64,000 bases of DNA from NCBI GenBank assembly GCA_019739335.1, contig CP073261.1, positions 2,160,001-2,224,000 of the forward strand, read 5' to 3'. Positions within the stretch are counted from its first letter, which is position 1; every line of letters begins with the position of its first letter. Position numbers and translations under genes: made by a program. The DNA comes from Erythrobacter sp. Its GTDB lineage: Bacteria; Pseudomonadota; Alphaproteobacteria; Sphingomonadales; Sphingomonadaceae. Shown in pieces: positions 45,701 to 60,700 of this stretch. The notes beneath the pieces are model-generated. The model was not told where the DNA came from and made no database searches. It was given only the letters and a program-made list of their open reading frames with translations.

Positions 45701-48700
45701 GCGGCGATACCTATCTGTTCGATGTCGGTTACGGCAACGATACCATCACCGATACCCGTGTACGGGCGCACTGGAACGACCGCCGCGGCTTCAACGTGCC
45801 TGTGCGCGATATCATAAAGTTCGGTGACGATATCAGGCTCGACAACGTCGTCTTCACCAAGGACGGCGACGATCTGGTGATCTCGGTCATCGGCGCAAGC
45901 GACACGCTGCGGGTGCGCAACCAGTTCCTCAATTCGGACAACGGAGTGGAGCGCTTCGAATTCACCGCCAGCGGTGATTTCCTGACGATTTCCGATGTCG
46001 AGGAGCTGCTCGCCATCGTCGGCGGCAATCGCGGTGACAACATCATCACCGGCATCATTGATGCTGAAAACACGCTCGACGGACGGCAGGGCAACGATAC
46101 GCTGACAGGCGGCAATCTGGCCGATACCTATGCTTTCAGCGCGGAGTATGATTTCGACAGCATTGTCGAGCGCCCCGACAATCCTGCGGTAATCGACCGG
46201 ATCGTGTTCGGCGCCTCGGTGCGGCGCGACGATCTGGTGATTACCCGCAACGGCAACGATCTGCTGATCGATCTGGGCAGTGGCAATGACGTGATTACGG
46301 TGGTCGGCGCGTTCACCGGCACCAGCGTGGAGGAATTCCACTTCGCCGACGGCTCTGTGCTGACCTTCGACCAGTTGATCGACATCATGCTGGCGGGCAC
46401 CGCCGGGGACGACAATCTGCTCGGCCTCGACAACCGCAACGATACCTTCCTCTCCAGCTCTGGTTCGGACGCGATGGCCGGCGGCTTGGGCAATGATACC
46501 TACCATTTTGGCGTCGGCGATGGCGACGATCTGATCAGTGACAGTGGCGGGATAGATTCCATCGTTTTCGGCACAGCGCTGGCACCGGAAAATGTCACCT
46601 TCCTCAATGTCGATGGCGATCTGCTGATCAAGATCGACGGGCAGGCTGACAGGCTGGTGGTGCTGGGCGGCTATCTCACAAGCCCGGTAGAGAGCTTCCA
46701 GTTCGCCGATGGCAGCGTGTTGACAATCGAGCAGGTGCGCACGATCATCCGGGCCAATCTTTCCAACACCGGGCAGGACCTGCTCGACACCCGCAATTTC
46801 GAAGCAGGCGTGCAGCTCGAACCGGGGACCGGGTTCGATCGGGTCATCATGGGGCAGGACCGGGTGGTGTTGCTGCGCCCGGGGGACGGACTCGACACGC
46901 TCGAAATGGGCGCGGGGGTCACTGCTGCCACGGTCATTTTCGAAGGCCTGGTTTCCAATTTCGTGCGCGTGCGTCAGTCGGCGACGGACAGCAACGACCT
47001 AATCTTCACCTTTAATACCGGAGATCAGTTGCTAGTGCGCGGCGCTGCCGGGACCGGCGTAATGCCGACGTTCTATTTCGCTGACGGCCAGGTGTGGGGC
47101 AAGACCGAGCTGATCCAGGCCTCGATCTTGAGCCAGCAGAGTGCGCAGGATGACCGTGTGCGCGGCAGCGACCTGGCGGACGAGATGGCTGGTGGGCGTG
47201 GAGATGACCTGCTGCTCGGCGGACTGGGCAACGACGGTTATTTCTTCACCCTTGGTGATGGCAACGACGTGATCGAGGACAGCGGCGGCGCGGACCGGCT
47301 GGTGCTGACTGGCTATCGTGCCGAGGACCTGCGGGTCGAACGGCTGACCAGCGGCAGCACCGATCTGCGCATCACCTTTGCCACCGGCGACGATTCGATC
47401 ATCATCCGTGCCAACGTGATCGAGACCATCGAATTCGCCGACGGCAGTTCGATCACCGCTACCGCGCTGCTGGCACTGGCGGACCTTAATGCCGGTGACG
47501 GCGATGACCTGCTGACCGGCAGCACCGGCGCGCAGGTGATCGATGGCGGACCGGGCAACGATCTGATCCTTGATGGCGAAGGGGCAGACACCTACCGCTT
47601 CGCGCTGGGCGACGGGCAGGACCGGATCGGCGCGCGCTCTGCGGCAGACGGGTTCGGCGAGATCGTGTTTGACGCCGCCATTGCGCCCGCCGACCTTACC
47701 GCCAGGTTTGATGTCGATGGCAACCTGGTGCTGCTGGTGGGCAGTGGTGGTGATCGCATTACGCTGCTGTTCGATTCCGCGATCGATCCCGATGCGCCGC
47801 TGGGCACGCTGCGCTTTGCTGACGGCACCACGCAGTCCATCGCCGCGCTGGCGGCTGCGCTGCTGCCGAGCACCGGCGACGACATCATCAAGGTGCCGAC
47901 GCCCGAGCTCAACGCCGGAGGTGGGTCTGGCCAGAACCTGTTCGGCGAAGCGGGCGACGACCTGCTCGAAGGTGGGCGCGGTGATGACGTGTTCGACGGT
48001 GGCTCGGGCAATGATCTGCTGACCGGGCATGACGGGGCCGATACCTATGTCTTCGCGCGTGGCGATGGGCAGGACACCATCATCGACCGCGACACCGATA
48101 CCGGCGCGGATGTGGACACGCTGCGCTTTGCCGCCGGGATCGTGCCTGCGGATATCCTGTTCCTCGAAACCGGTCCTGCTGATCTGGTGATCGGAATTGC
48201 CGGGACCGAGGACCGCGTTCGGATTGTCGATTTCTTTGTCGCCACCTCCCCTGATCGCGGGATCGAACAGTTCCTGTTCGCCGATGCGACGGAGTGGAAT
48301 TACGCGGCCATTCTCGCTGAAATTGCGGCTGGCAGTGCGGGTGACGATGCGATCGATTTTGGCACCACGCTCGATACTCCGGTCAATTTCGCCGCCACGG
48401 CGGGCGATGACAGGCTGGCGGGCGGGCTGGGCGATACGACCTATCGCTTCGGACGCGGTTCAGGGCGCGACACGATTGTCGAAGGTTCGTTCAGTGTTTC
48501 GATAGACCGGCTGGAACTGGCCGCGGGAGTGCTTTCGACCGATCTCGTCATCACCGCCGATGGCAGCGATCTGATCATCCGCATCATCGGAGACGATGCC
48601 CAGTTGCGGATCGTCGGCCAGCTCGCCAGCGGGCACGCGCGCATCGATTCGGTGCTGTTCGCTGATACCACCCTGTGGAACGCAGGCACGCTAGCAGCGC

Positions 48701-51700
48701 AGATTATTTCCGAGGATGAAGCGCAGGCGCTGCTCGATCCTTCGGGCAGTTCTGCCAATCCCTTTGCCGATCCCGTTTTCAGCGGCGGCGGCACGCCTAC
48801 GCCCACCCCCACGCCCACCTCAAGCGGCCCCGCCGATCTGGGCGCGGAAGTCGTTACCGGCACCATTGGCGCCACCGACACCTGGCGGCTATTCGTGTCG
48901 GTGCTGGACGATGCGGCGGGCTATCCGGTCATTACCGATTTCACGCCCGGCGACAGCGGCGACATTATCGATGTGCGGCTGGGCGAAGGACTGACCGGAA
49001 CGCTTGTGGCGCTGTCCAGCGGCAGCGATACCATCGTCTATTTCTCTCCCGCCGATGCTCCCGGCCTGCCGGGCCTGCGCCCGCTGGCCAAGCTGATCGG
49101 TGTCGCGCCGACGCAGCTCACGCTGGTCAACCTCAATGGCTCGGCGCTCGAAATCGCCACCAACCGGACACTGACCGGCGATGCCAATGCCAACACGTTG
49201 ACGGGCGGCTGGGGCAACGACACCCTGAGCGGCGCCAACGGCAACGATGTGCTCGACGGCGGCCCCGGAAATGATACGATGTTCGGCGGCAACAACGACG
49301 ATATCTATCATTTCGGGCGTGGGTCCGGGGTGGACAGCCTGGAAGACAACGGCGGCGGCTTCGATTTCGTGGAAATGGGCGCAGGGGTGCTGCCCGGCGA
49401 TGTGCGCGTTACCATCAGCGGCAACAGCCTGATCCTGACCATCGTCGATACCGGCGACCGGCTGACGATGGTCAACACGCTGAACGCTGTTTCCGACCAG
49501 ATCGAGGAAGTGCGCTTTGCCGACGGCACGGCGTGGACCCGGTTGCAGATGCGCGACATGGCGCTGGTCACCCAGTTCATCGGCACCGGCGCGGACGAGA
49601 CTTTCAACGGCACCGCCAATGGCGAAGTGTTCGACGGCCGCGCTGGCAACGATACAATTTTCGCCAGCAGTGGCAATGACGATATAACCGGCGGGACCGG
49701 GGACGACTATCTGAGCGGATCGACCGGAGACGATACCTATCGCTTCAGCGCGGGGTTTGGGCTCGACAGGATTTCCGACGCCAGCAGCACCAATACCCTC
49801 GGTGACACGGTGGTCTTTGATGCGACAATCGATCCCGCTGATCTGATTGTGGAGCAGGAGGGTTCCAGCCTGGTGCTTTCTTTCGTCGGCAGCAGCGACC
49901 GGCTGATCCTCGAAAACACGCTCTCATCCACAAGCTATCGCATCGAATTCGTCACCTTTGCCGATGGCACGGTGTTCACCCAGCAGCAGCTGATCGCGCT
50001 GGCCTTGGTAGCCACCGATGGCGACGACGATTTCAGCGGCAGCTTTGAAGCCGATGTGTTGAGCGGCGGTGCAGGCAACGACCGACTGGTCGGCAATGCC
50101 GGTTCCGACCTGCTGACCGGCGGCAGCGGCAACGACGAACTGCAGGGCGGATCGGACGGCGACACCTATTTCTTTGCTCCCGGCTTCGGCAGGGACCGGA
50201 TCACCGACTTCGGCAATTCGCTGGGCGATGTCATCGAGTTCGGCGCAGGAATTGCGGCAGGCGATCTCGAATTCGAACTGTCCGGCAGCTGGGATCTGGT
50301 TATCCGCGTGGCTGGTACTGACGATGCCATCACCATCGTCAACCAGCGCAACAGCACCAGCTACCAGATCGAAACGATCCGCTTTTCAGACGGTTCGACG
50401 CTTGACCTGACAGCGATTGTCAGCGGCCTGATCGCGGCAGGCGGAACTGCGGGCGATGACATCATCTACGGCTCGCTCAACGTCGATACCTTGGATGGGC
50501 TGGCGGGCAACGACACAATCTATGGCAACTCCAGCGATGATTCCATTACTGGCGGACTGGGTGCCGATTACCTCCAGGGTGACGCAGGTGACGATACCTA
50601 TGTCTTCAACCTGGGTGACGGGCAGGACACGATCTACGATGGATCGAGCACCAATACGCTGGGCGATGCGATTTCGTTCGGTGCGGGGATCGCATCGACC
50701 GACCTGATCGTCGAACGGGTTGGCACCGCCGACTTGTCGATCCGGATCGCAGGGACGAGCGACCGCATCCTGATCCGCAACTATTCGGATTCCAGCGGCA
50801 GCATCGAGCGGCTGCTGTTCGCTGATGGCACGGTGCTCAACGCGGAAGCCATTGCCCGCCTGATCGAAAACGACAGCGACGATTACATAAATGTCGGTGA
50901 CAGCATCGGCCATTTTGTGTTCGGTGGCGCCGGTGACGATATCATCGATGCCAGTGGCTGGTCGAACTCGCTCAATGTGATCGAGGGCGGGGCGGGCAAC
51001 GATCTGATCACCGGTAGTTCAGACCGCGATACCTATCGATATGCGCCCGGCTTCGGGCAGGACATCATCACCGATTCCGGCTGGTCGCATTCGAGCAATG
51101 CCGACCGCATCGAGTTCGACGCCAGCTACCGCTCCAGCGATCTGGTGGTGCTGCGCGCGGCCAACGGTGCCGATATCATCCTCACCTTCACCGGCAGCGA
51201 CGAGCGGATCACCATCCGCGACATGCTGCTCAGCACGAACAATTACATCGAGCAGGTCGTCTTTGCCGAAAGCGGGCTGATCTATACGGCGGCGCAGATC
51301 ATCGCGCTGGCCGTGCCCGAAACGCTGGGCGCCAGTTTGAACGGCGGCGGCGGGACCGGCAATCTCCATTTCGGTTCTGACGGCGATGACACGATCACAG
51401 GCCCAGTTGTCGACGGCGAGTTGCAAGGTCTGGCAGGCAACGATCTCCTGCTGGGACAGGACGGCCACGACATTCTGGATGGCGGCACTGGCAACGATGA
51501 CCTGCAAGGCGGTGCCGGCAATGATGCCTACCGCTTTGCTCCCGGTTTCGGGCAGGACGTCATCAGCGACGATGTCGGCTTTAACGTGGTGGTATTCACT
51601 GCGGGCCTGCTGGCGACCGACCTGGTCATCGAGCTGGACGGCGACAACCTGATCCTGTCCTTCGCCGGTGCTAATGACCGGCTGACCATCGTGGGCGGCG

Positions 51701-54700
51701 CACAGGAAGGCGAAAGCGCAAGTGCGGCGATCAACGAACTCTATTTTGCCGATGGCACGATCATCACCAAGGCGCAGATGATTGCCGATGCCGTACCGTT
51801 CAATCAGGACGGGGTCACGGTAACCGAGCCGACGATTATCGACGATGTCCTGACCGGCACCGAGGGCCGTGAAGACCTCTACGGCAATGAAGGTAACGAC
51901 GAGCTCTATGGCCTGGGTGGCGATGACTATCTGGTCGGCGGAGATGGCGATGATCTGCTCCACGGCGGGCGCGGCTTCGATTACCTTTATGGTGATGAAG
52001 GGACCAACACCATCGTCCTCGAACTGGGCGATGGACTCGATTACTTCTACCAGGCCTATTCGGGTGGGGAGTCCGGTGGTTCGGACAACATTCTCCATTT
52101 CGGCCCCGGCATCGCGCCGGAAGACTTGCGTTTCGAATGGAAGCAGGACGGCCAATACCGGAATTACCTGCTAGTCCTCGCCGGGCCGAATGACGGGCTG
52201 TACACTCGGCTCTCCGCTACGCTGGACGCTGGCACCGGCGAGATCACGCTGAACGATGTTCCGCCATTTTCCGCCATTACGTTCGCCGACGGTCAGCCCG
52301 GGCTGACCTTTGCCGATGTGCTACCGCTGATTGTCCCGACCTATTCCAATGACGTCGACGGCGCCGATACCGGACCGGGCGAAGTGTTCACCGGCACCGA
52401 CGGGGACGACCAGTTCTTCGCCATTACCGGCAATAACATCATCTCCGGCGGCGGCGGGATCGACTACCTCGAAGGCGGCGATGGCTTTGATATCATCACC
52501 GGCGGCAGCGGCACCGACTATCTGGCCGACTACGGCGGTGGGGCCGAGTTCCACTTCTCCATCGGGTTCGGTCACGACTGGATTGATGCCGAGCGCAATG
52601 GTCCGCTTGCCACCTCGATCATCTTCGAAGCGACAATTGCCCCTGCCGATATTTCGGTGGTGCAGGACGATGGTGAAAACATCATTCTGACGCTGACTGC
52701 CACTGGCGACACCATCTACATCTACAGCATGGCCAGCCTCGGTTCTGACTGGGGCGTCGATGAGGTTCGCTTCGCCGACGGCACAATATGGACGCACAGC
52801 ATCGTGCTGGCGATGGCGACCGTCTATTCCGAATACGGATACTTCGAAGCGTCTTACGACTTCACCGGCGGGGCGGGAGACGATGTGCTGACATCGTTCA
52901 CCGGCGCATCGCTGATGCAGGGTTTCGCTGGCAACGACATCATTACCGGCAGCTATTCGGACGATCGCATCATCGGCGGCACTGGCGATGATCTGCTGAT
53001 GGGCGATGACCGGGATGATAGCTACGTCTTCGGCCTCGGCTTCGGGCAGGATATCATCGACGATTCCGGCTGGGCTGTTTCCGGCAACGTGATCGAATTC
53101 GACGCCACAATTGCGCCTGCCGATATCCGTATCGAATATGATGCGGCTGCTTCATCCGATATCGTCATCCGCGTCATCGGGACAGAAGATCGGATCACCT
53201 ACCTTAACGGCGCCGGGTTTGAAGCGCTGAGCTTCATCCGCTTTGCTGACGGGACCGAATGGAACCAGGCGGAAATTCTTGCCCGCTCGGTTCTGCCCTA
53301 TTCCGAAATCGTTTCCTCACCCGCCAGCGATGATGTGCTGACCGGGACTGCGCTGGCCGATACGCTCAACGGCGAACAGGGCAACGATACGCTGATCGGG
53401 CTGGCCGGGAACGATGTCCTGACCGGCGGCAGTGGTAACGATACTTTTAATGCCGGACCGGGGATCGACCAGGCTTTCGACGCGCGCGGGAACGATACCT
53501 ATCTGTTCGCGCCGGGTGACGGCAGCCTGACGATCACCGACAGCGACGGCAGCGATACGATCAGTCTCGCAGCGGGAATTCTGCCTGCTGACGTCACGGT
53601 ACGTCAGGGGCTCGATCCGGCGGACATCGTCCTGCTGGTCGGCACTTCGGGCGATCGCATCACCATCAAGCGCGGCTTCGCGGACAGCAATTACAGCATC
53701 GAGGCGGTGCAGTTCGATGATGGCAGCAGCTGGACGGGGGCGCAGCTTGTAACGATGGCGCTTGGCGGTACAGCCGCCAGCCAAAATCTTGTCGGCACGG
53801 CAGGCGATGATGTTATCGATGCCGCAGCCGGGGACGATACCGTCGACGGCGGAGCGGGCGACGACGACATTGCGGGCGGCGCGGACAATGACGTACTGCG
53901 CGGAGGTGCTGGCGACGATGTGCTGCGGGGCGGCACCGGGCTTGATGATCTCCAAGGTGGGGCCGGGAACGACACCTATGTGTTCAATCCGGGTGATGGG
54001 CAGGACACGATCTTGGCCGAGCGGATCGATTTCGAAGTGCTGGAATTCGGCGCAGGTATCGCCCCCGGCGATATCGGCGTTACCCGAGATGGCAACGATC
54101 TGATCCTCACCACCGGTGTCGTGGGAGACCGGATCACTTTCACCAATGGCCTGTTCAGCGATATCGAACCGCGAGCCGATGATGCTCCCGATGAAGTGCG
54201 CTTTGCCGACGGGACGGTGTGGACCACTGCACAATTGCTGGCTCTGCTACCCAACACAGCGACCGCCGGGGACGATGTCTTGCGTGGCACCTCAGGCGAC
54301 GATGTGATCGATGGCTTGGCGGGTGACGACCGGATCGATGCCAGGGCAGGAAGCAACACAGTCAACGGCGGCGACGGGGACGACTATCTCACTGCGATCG
54401 GCAGCTCTACTGCCAACCGCTTCTTCGGCGATGCCGGGGATGACGAAGTGCAGGGCGGTTCGGGCGACGATCTGATCGAAGGCGGCGCCGGAGATGATCT
54501 GCTGAACGGCAGTTTGGGCAATGACACCTACCTGTTCGCGCGCGGAGATGGTCAGGACACGGTCAGCGACACTTCGGGCGCGAATATCATCCGCTTCGCC
54601 GCCGGGATCGATCCGACAGATGTTACGATTTCGCTCAACCAGTCGAATGATCTCGTCATCCGCATACTGGGTGAGGGTGAGGAACGGATCACCTACACCG

Positions 54701-57700
54701 GTTGGTTCCTGGGCACGCCTGGACCGATCGCGCAGATCGAATTCGATGACGGCACTGTCTGGACCAATGCCTCCATCAACACGATGGCGTTGACCGGGAC
54801 GGCGGGCGGCGATTTCCTGTTCGGTCTCAATTCGACAACCGAGCCTGACACTATCTCCGGCGGCGATGGCGATGATACCATCAATGCCGAAAATGGCGAC
54901 GATGTGCTGCGCGGCGACGCTGGCGACGACAGGATCTTCGCCGACAACGGCAATGACGACATCACTGGCGGCACCGGTAACGACCGGCTGGAGGGCCAGT
55001 CGGGCGACGATACCTATCGTTTCGAACTGGGTGACGGGCGCGACGAGGTTTACGATTTCGGCGGGCTGGATCGTTTCGTCTTCGGCCCCGGTATTTCGGT
55101 GGATGATCTGCTGGTGCGGACCGTCGACAGCGGCGGCGCGCTGCTGATCGAGATCGGCAGCACCGGCGATGCAATCAAGATCGTCAGCTCGGTCAATTCG
55201 GTCTCGAACCGGATCGAGAGTTTCGAATTCTATGACGGCACCGTGCTGGACTGGGCGGGGATGTTCGATCTCGCCCGTGCAGGCACGCCGGAGAACGATG
55301 TCACCACCGGCACCACGGCGGATGACCGGCTGGGCGGCAAGGCCGGTGATGATCGGCTCACCGGCCTCGGCGGCGCGGATACGCTCGACGGCGGTACGGG
55401 CGCGGATTACCTCAGCGGCGGGGTGGGCGGCGATACCTACCTCTTCAGCGCAGGCGACGGCGCGGATGTGATCGACGATCTCGGCGATGCCGGATCGGGC
55501 GTGGTCGACACACTGCGGATCGAAGGCCACGCGCTCGCCGACATGCGCTTCAGCCGCACCGGCGAGGGCGGGCGCGACCTGACAATCCGCTTCAATGACA
55601 GCACCGATGTGATTGTTATCCGTAACGGTTTCGATGCCGCCGGAACCGGGGCGATCGAGGCGATCGAGGTGCTCGCCGATGGCGTCACGCTGACTCATGC
55701 CGACGTGCTGGCCGCCTTGACCCGCGATGCCGATGTCACCGGCGCTTACCTGATCGGCGACGGCGCGGACAATACGCTGACCGGCGGCGACGGCGACGAC
55801 TATATCGAAGGTGGCGCGGGTGCGGATGTGCTCGACGGCGGGCTGGGCGACGACATCTTTGGCGATGTGGCCAGCGACGATGCGGTCGATACCTACACCG
55901 GCGGCAGCGGGCGCGACACCTTCCGCTTCCTCCCCTCCGCTGTCAGCGCGGCGGCGATTGCTACCGACGTGATCACCGATTTTACGGCTGGCGACGCGGG
56001 AGACGTGATCCGGCTGGCGAGCAACAATCCCAATCCGTTCGATGCCGCTGTGCTCAAGGTGGTACAATCGGGCGCGGACGTGCTGGTGCTGCTCGCCGAT
56101 CCGGGCGGCTTCGATCGCGCGATCCTGCGGTTGCAGAATGTCGATGCGACACAGTTGACGGCGTTCAACTTCGGCGGTCAGCCCTTCGATCTCGACAACG
56201 CGATCAACATTTCCGACAGCGATCTCGGCAATGTGCTGGCGGGCTCTACGCTTGACGACACGATCTTCGGCAACGGCGGCGCGGATACGATTTCCGGTCT
56301 CGCCGGGAACGATGCGCTGGCAGGTGGCAGCGGCGGCGACATCATCGACGGCGGCATCGGCAACGATCTGATCGCAGGCGACCAGGGCAGCGATACGCTG
56401 CTCGGCGGGCTGGGTGACGATATCCTGGCCGGGGGCACCGGCGATGACGTGCTGATCGGCGGCGGCGCGGGCATCACTGCGTCGGGCAACGACGTGTTCA
56501 AGGGCGGCGCGGGAGATGACAGCCTGAACGGCGGTATCAACAACGATACCTATCACTTCGGCGCGAACGATGATCGCGATGTGTTGACCGATCTGGGTGG
56601 CGACGATTCCATCGTCTTCGATGCCAGCGTGGCACCGGGCGATGTGCGCGTGGTGCAGAACGGCGACGATCTCGAACTGCGCGTCGATGGCGGAACTACC
56701 CGGATCACGCTGGCGGGTGCGCTCGGGCGTGACGGGCTGTCAGAGGTGGAATTCGTCACCTTCGACGATGGTACCGTCTGGACTTTCGCCGACCTGCTGC
56801 TCGCCTCGCAGGCGGGCGGAGCCAGGGACGACGACCTGCGGGTTGTCACCGCGCAGCAATTGCTGGGGCCGAACCTGCTGCTGAACGGCAGCTTCGAACA
56901 ATACGATCCCCTGGCACCGATCGCCGACGGCATCGTTCGTTCGGATACGATTCCCGGCTGGACCGATGCCAACGGTCGGGAATTCCAGCTCAACCCGGCC
57001 GCGGTCGAAGGCGTTTCGCCCGCTGATGGGGCCTTGTGGTTCGACGGCGAAGGCTACGAAGGCAACAACGACATTTCGCAGGTCGTGTCCGGCCTCACCG
57101 CCGGGGACGAGTTCACGCTTTCGTTCGCCTATGCCAACCGTTCCAATCCCGGCGCCAACGGGGCGTTCGAGGTGTACTGGAACGGCGCGCTGGTCTTCGC
57201 GTCGAGCGAGCGGCATCTCGATATGCGCTACGCCGACCTGGTGGTGGCGGCGCAGGACGGCGACAATGTGCTGCGCTTCGTTTCGCTCGGCGCAGTGACG
57301 GGCGATGGCGACGGCTTCGGGCTCGACGATGTCTCGCTCAGGTCCATTGCCGATCCGCTTTCTGCCTCCACCTATGCCGTCAGCGGCGGGGCGGGCAATG
57401 ACACCCTGACCGGAGCCTTTACCGACGATACACTGACCGGGGGCGCGGGGGACGATCTGCTGCGCGGCGGGCTGGGTGACGATACCTATGTGATCGACGG
57501 ACCCGGCAGCGGGCAGGACCGGATCGAGGACAGCGACGGGATCAATACCGTGCTACTCGGGGCGGGGCAGGACCCCGCCAATGTCCGCGTTATCCGCGAC
57601 GCGGACAGCCTTTCGTTGCTGTTCGACACCTTCGGTAGCCGGGTGGACCTCGCAGTCGGCACCGCTTCGGCGAGCCATTTCCGCGTGCAGTTCGATGACG

Positions 57701-60700
57701 GCACCGTCTGGGATGCTGCCATGCTCGATGCGCTCGCGCGGGCGACCACGGCGGGTGACGATCTTGTTTACGGAACCGACGATCTGGCCGAAGTGGTGGC
57801 CGGGCTGGGCGGCGACGACCGGATCATCACTCGTGGCGGGAACGACGATCTGGCGGGCGGGGGCGGGGTGGACCTGCTCGAAGGCGGGCTGGGTGACGAT
57901 ACCTATCGCTTCAATCTGGGTGACGGGCAGGATCGCATTCTCGACAGCGGCGGCGCGGCGGACGTGCTGCAACTGGGCGCGGGGATCGACCCTGACGATG
58001 TCACCGTTCAGCAATCGAGCGACGGTTCGGCGCTGATCCTCAAGATCGCCGGGACCAGTGATCGAGTGCGGATCGAGAATGCGCTCACCACCGGGCGGAT
58101 CGAGACGGTGCGGTTCGACGACGGCACGCAATGGGACGTCGCACAGATGCTCGCCATGTTGCCCACCGGGCTGGATGACCGGCTGTTCGGCGATGAATTC
58201 GCCAACACCCTCGAAGGCGGCGTCGGCAGTGATCGTCTGTACGGGCGGCTTGGCAACGATACATATGTCTTCACGCGCGGCGACGGGCGCGATCTCATCA
58301 ACGATGAAGCGCAATCGACTGCCGACCGGCTGGAACTGCACGGCTATCTGCCGGGCGAACTGCGTTTCGTGCGGCTGGGCAGCACCAGCGAGGACGTGGC
58401 GATCCGCTTCACCAGCAGCGATGACGAGATAATCGTTGTCGACCTGCTCGATCCGGCCAATCGCGGGATCGAAACAATCGTGCTCGACGATGGCACGACC
58501 TATACGATCGCGGATATCGCCGAGATCATCCTCGATATCCAGAGCAGCGACCGGGGTGAAGTGATCGTCGGCACCAATGGCAACGACGTGATCGAAGCCA
58601 GCAAGGGCGACGACCTGATCGAAGGGCTGGGCGGCAACGATCGTTACCTCTTCCGCGAAGGCGATGGCGACGATCGCATCAACGCCTTCGGTACCGGTGT
58701 CGATGTGCTCGAACTGCCCGACTACAATGTCGCGGATATCGAAAGCGCGGTGCGCGGCGGGCCGAACAGCGACGATCTGGTCATTACCTTCAAGGACAGC
58801 ACCGACCGGCTGGTGCTGACCAAGGTGCTCGGCAGCGCGAACGGCACGGGCGGCAATAGCCTGACGATCCGCTTTGCCGACAACACGATCTGGACCCGCG
58901 CCGAGATGCGCGCCCGTGCGCTCCAGGACATCGACACCGCCGGGGACGACAACGTCGAAGGTTTCGACACCGCCGATGTTTTCATCCACAAGGCGGGCGA
59001 CGATGTCCTGACCGGCAAGGGCGGATCGGACAGCTATACCTTCGGGCTGGGTGACGGCCACGACACCATCGACGATGCCAGCACCTCCACCACCGATATC
59101 GATACGCTCTACCTGCTTGATTTCGATGCCGCTGACGTTGCGGTTTCGCGGTTGTTCCGGGGCAGCGACAGTATCGAGCTGACCTTCGTGGGCAACGATG
59201 GCGACAGCCTGACGCTGATCGATGCATTGGCACCCGACGGACGCGGGATCGAGAGCTACGTGTTCGGCGATGGCACGGTGTGGGATCGCGAGATCATCCG
59301 CACGCTACTGGCAAACAATGCCCCCGTAGCCACGGAGGATGGCTATTACTCGGTCATCACCGGCAATACGCTGACCATTTCGCTCAGCGCGCTGCTGGCC
59401 AACGACTTCGATGCCGACGAAGATCCGCTCACCGTGGTTTCGGTCGATGGCGGCGCGGCGGGCACGGCGGTGCTCGACGGGCTGGGCAACGTGCTGTTCA
59501 CGCCGACGGCAGGGTTCACCGGGCCGACCACGATCACCTACCGCATTGGCGACGGCAACAACGCCTTCGCTGAGGCGGAGGTCAACATCAACGTCCGCCC
59601 GATTGCACGCGCGCTGGACGATACCGGCTTCACCGTGGCGGAAGATGCCTTCCTCACCATCGACGCCAGCCGCCTACTGTCGAACGATATCGATGGGGAC
59701 CGGATGATCATCGGCCAGGTGCTGAACGCGGTGAACGGCTCTGTTTCCATCGCCAGCGACGGCACGGTCAGCTTTACTCCCACCGCCAATTACAATGGCC
59801 CGGCGCAGTTCACCTATGCCGCCAACACGCCCGAAGGCGGGCGCGCCGAGGCGACAGTGTTCATGACCGTCACCCCGGTCAACGATGCGCCGATTGCGCG
59901 CAACAATTCCGGATTCACCACGCTGGAAGGGCAGGGCTTCCAGATCTTGCCGGGCTCGCTGCTGGGGAACGACAGCGATATCGATGGCGACGCGCTGACC
60001 ATCGTTTCGGTGCAGTCATCAGCCACCCTGCAAGTTTCACTGCTGCCGGGCGGCACGGTGCAGGTCGAGCCAATCGATCCCTATTTCTGGGGCAATGCAA
60101 GCTTCACCTATACGATTGCCGATCCGAGCGGCGCGCAGAGCACCGCCACGGTCAATGTCTATGTCGAGCCGGTCAACCAGGTGCCCGAGGCGACCGACGA
60201 CTACATCGACCAGACTCAGGCAGGTGGACCGATCCTCGAAGACAATCCGATCGTCATCAACGCCACCCAGCTGTTCGCCAACGATCCCGACCAGGATGGC
60301 GATGACCTGACGCTGGCGGGCGTGCGCAATGCCGTTGGCGGGCGCGCGCAACTGCTCGACAACCAGACGGTGCTGTTCACCCCGAACGCCAATTTCAACG
60401 GCGAGGCGAGCTTCGAATATCTCGCCAGCGACGGGCAGGGCGGTTTCGCCTGGGCCAAGGCGACGCTGGCCTATACTGCGGTGAACGACAATCCGGTGGC
60501 GCGCGACGACAGCTACACCAGCGATCAGCTCACTTTCCTGCGCGGGCCGGAAGATCTCGCCATCGATATCCCGATCATCGAATTGCTGAATAATGATTTC
60601 GACGTCGAGGGCTTTGCGGTCTTCTTCGAGAATTTCGGTTCGGCGGTGAACGGTGATGTGACGTTGGACGGCGACACCCTTACCTTCACGCCCGATCCCG

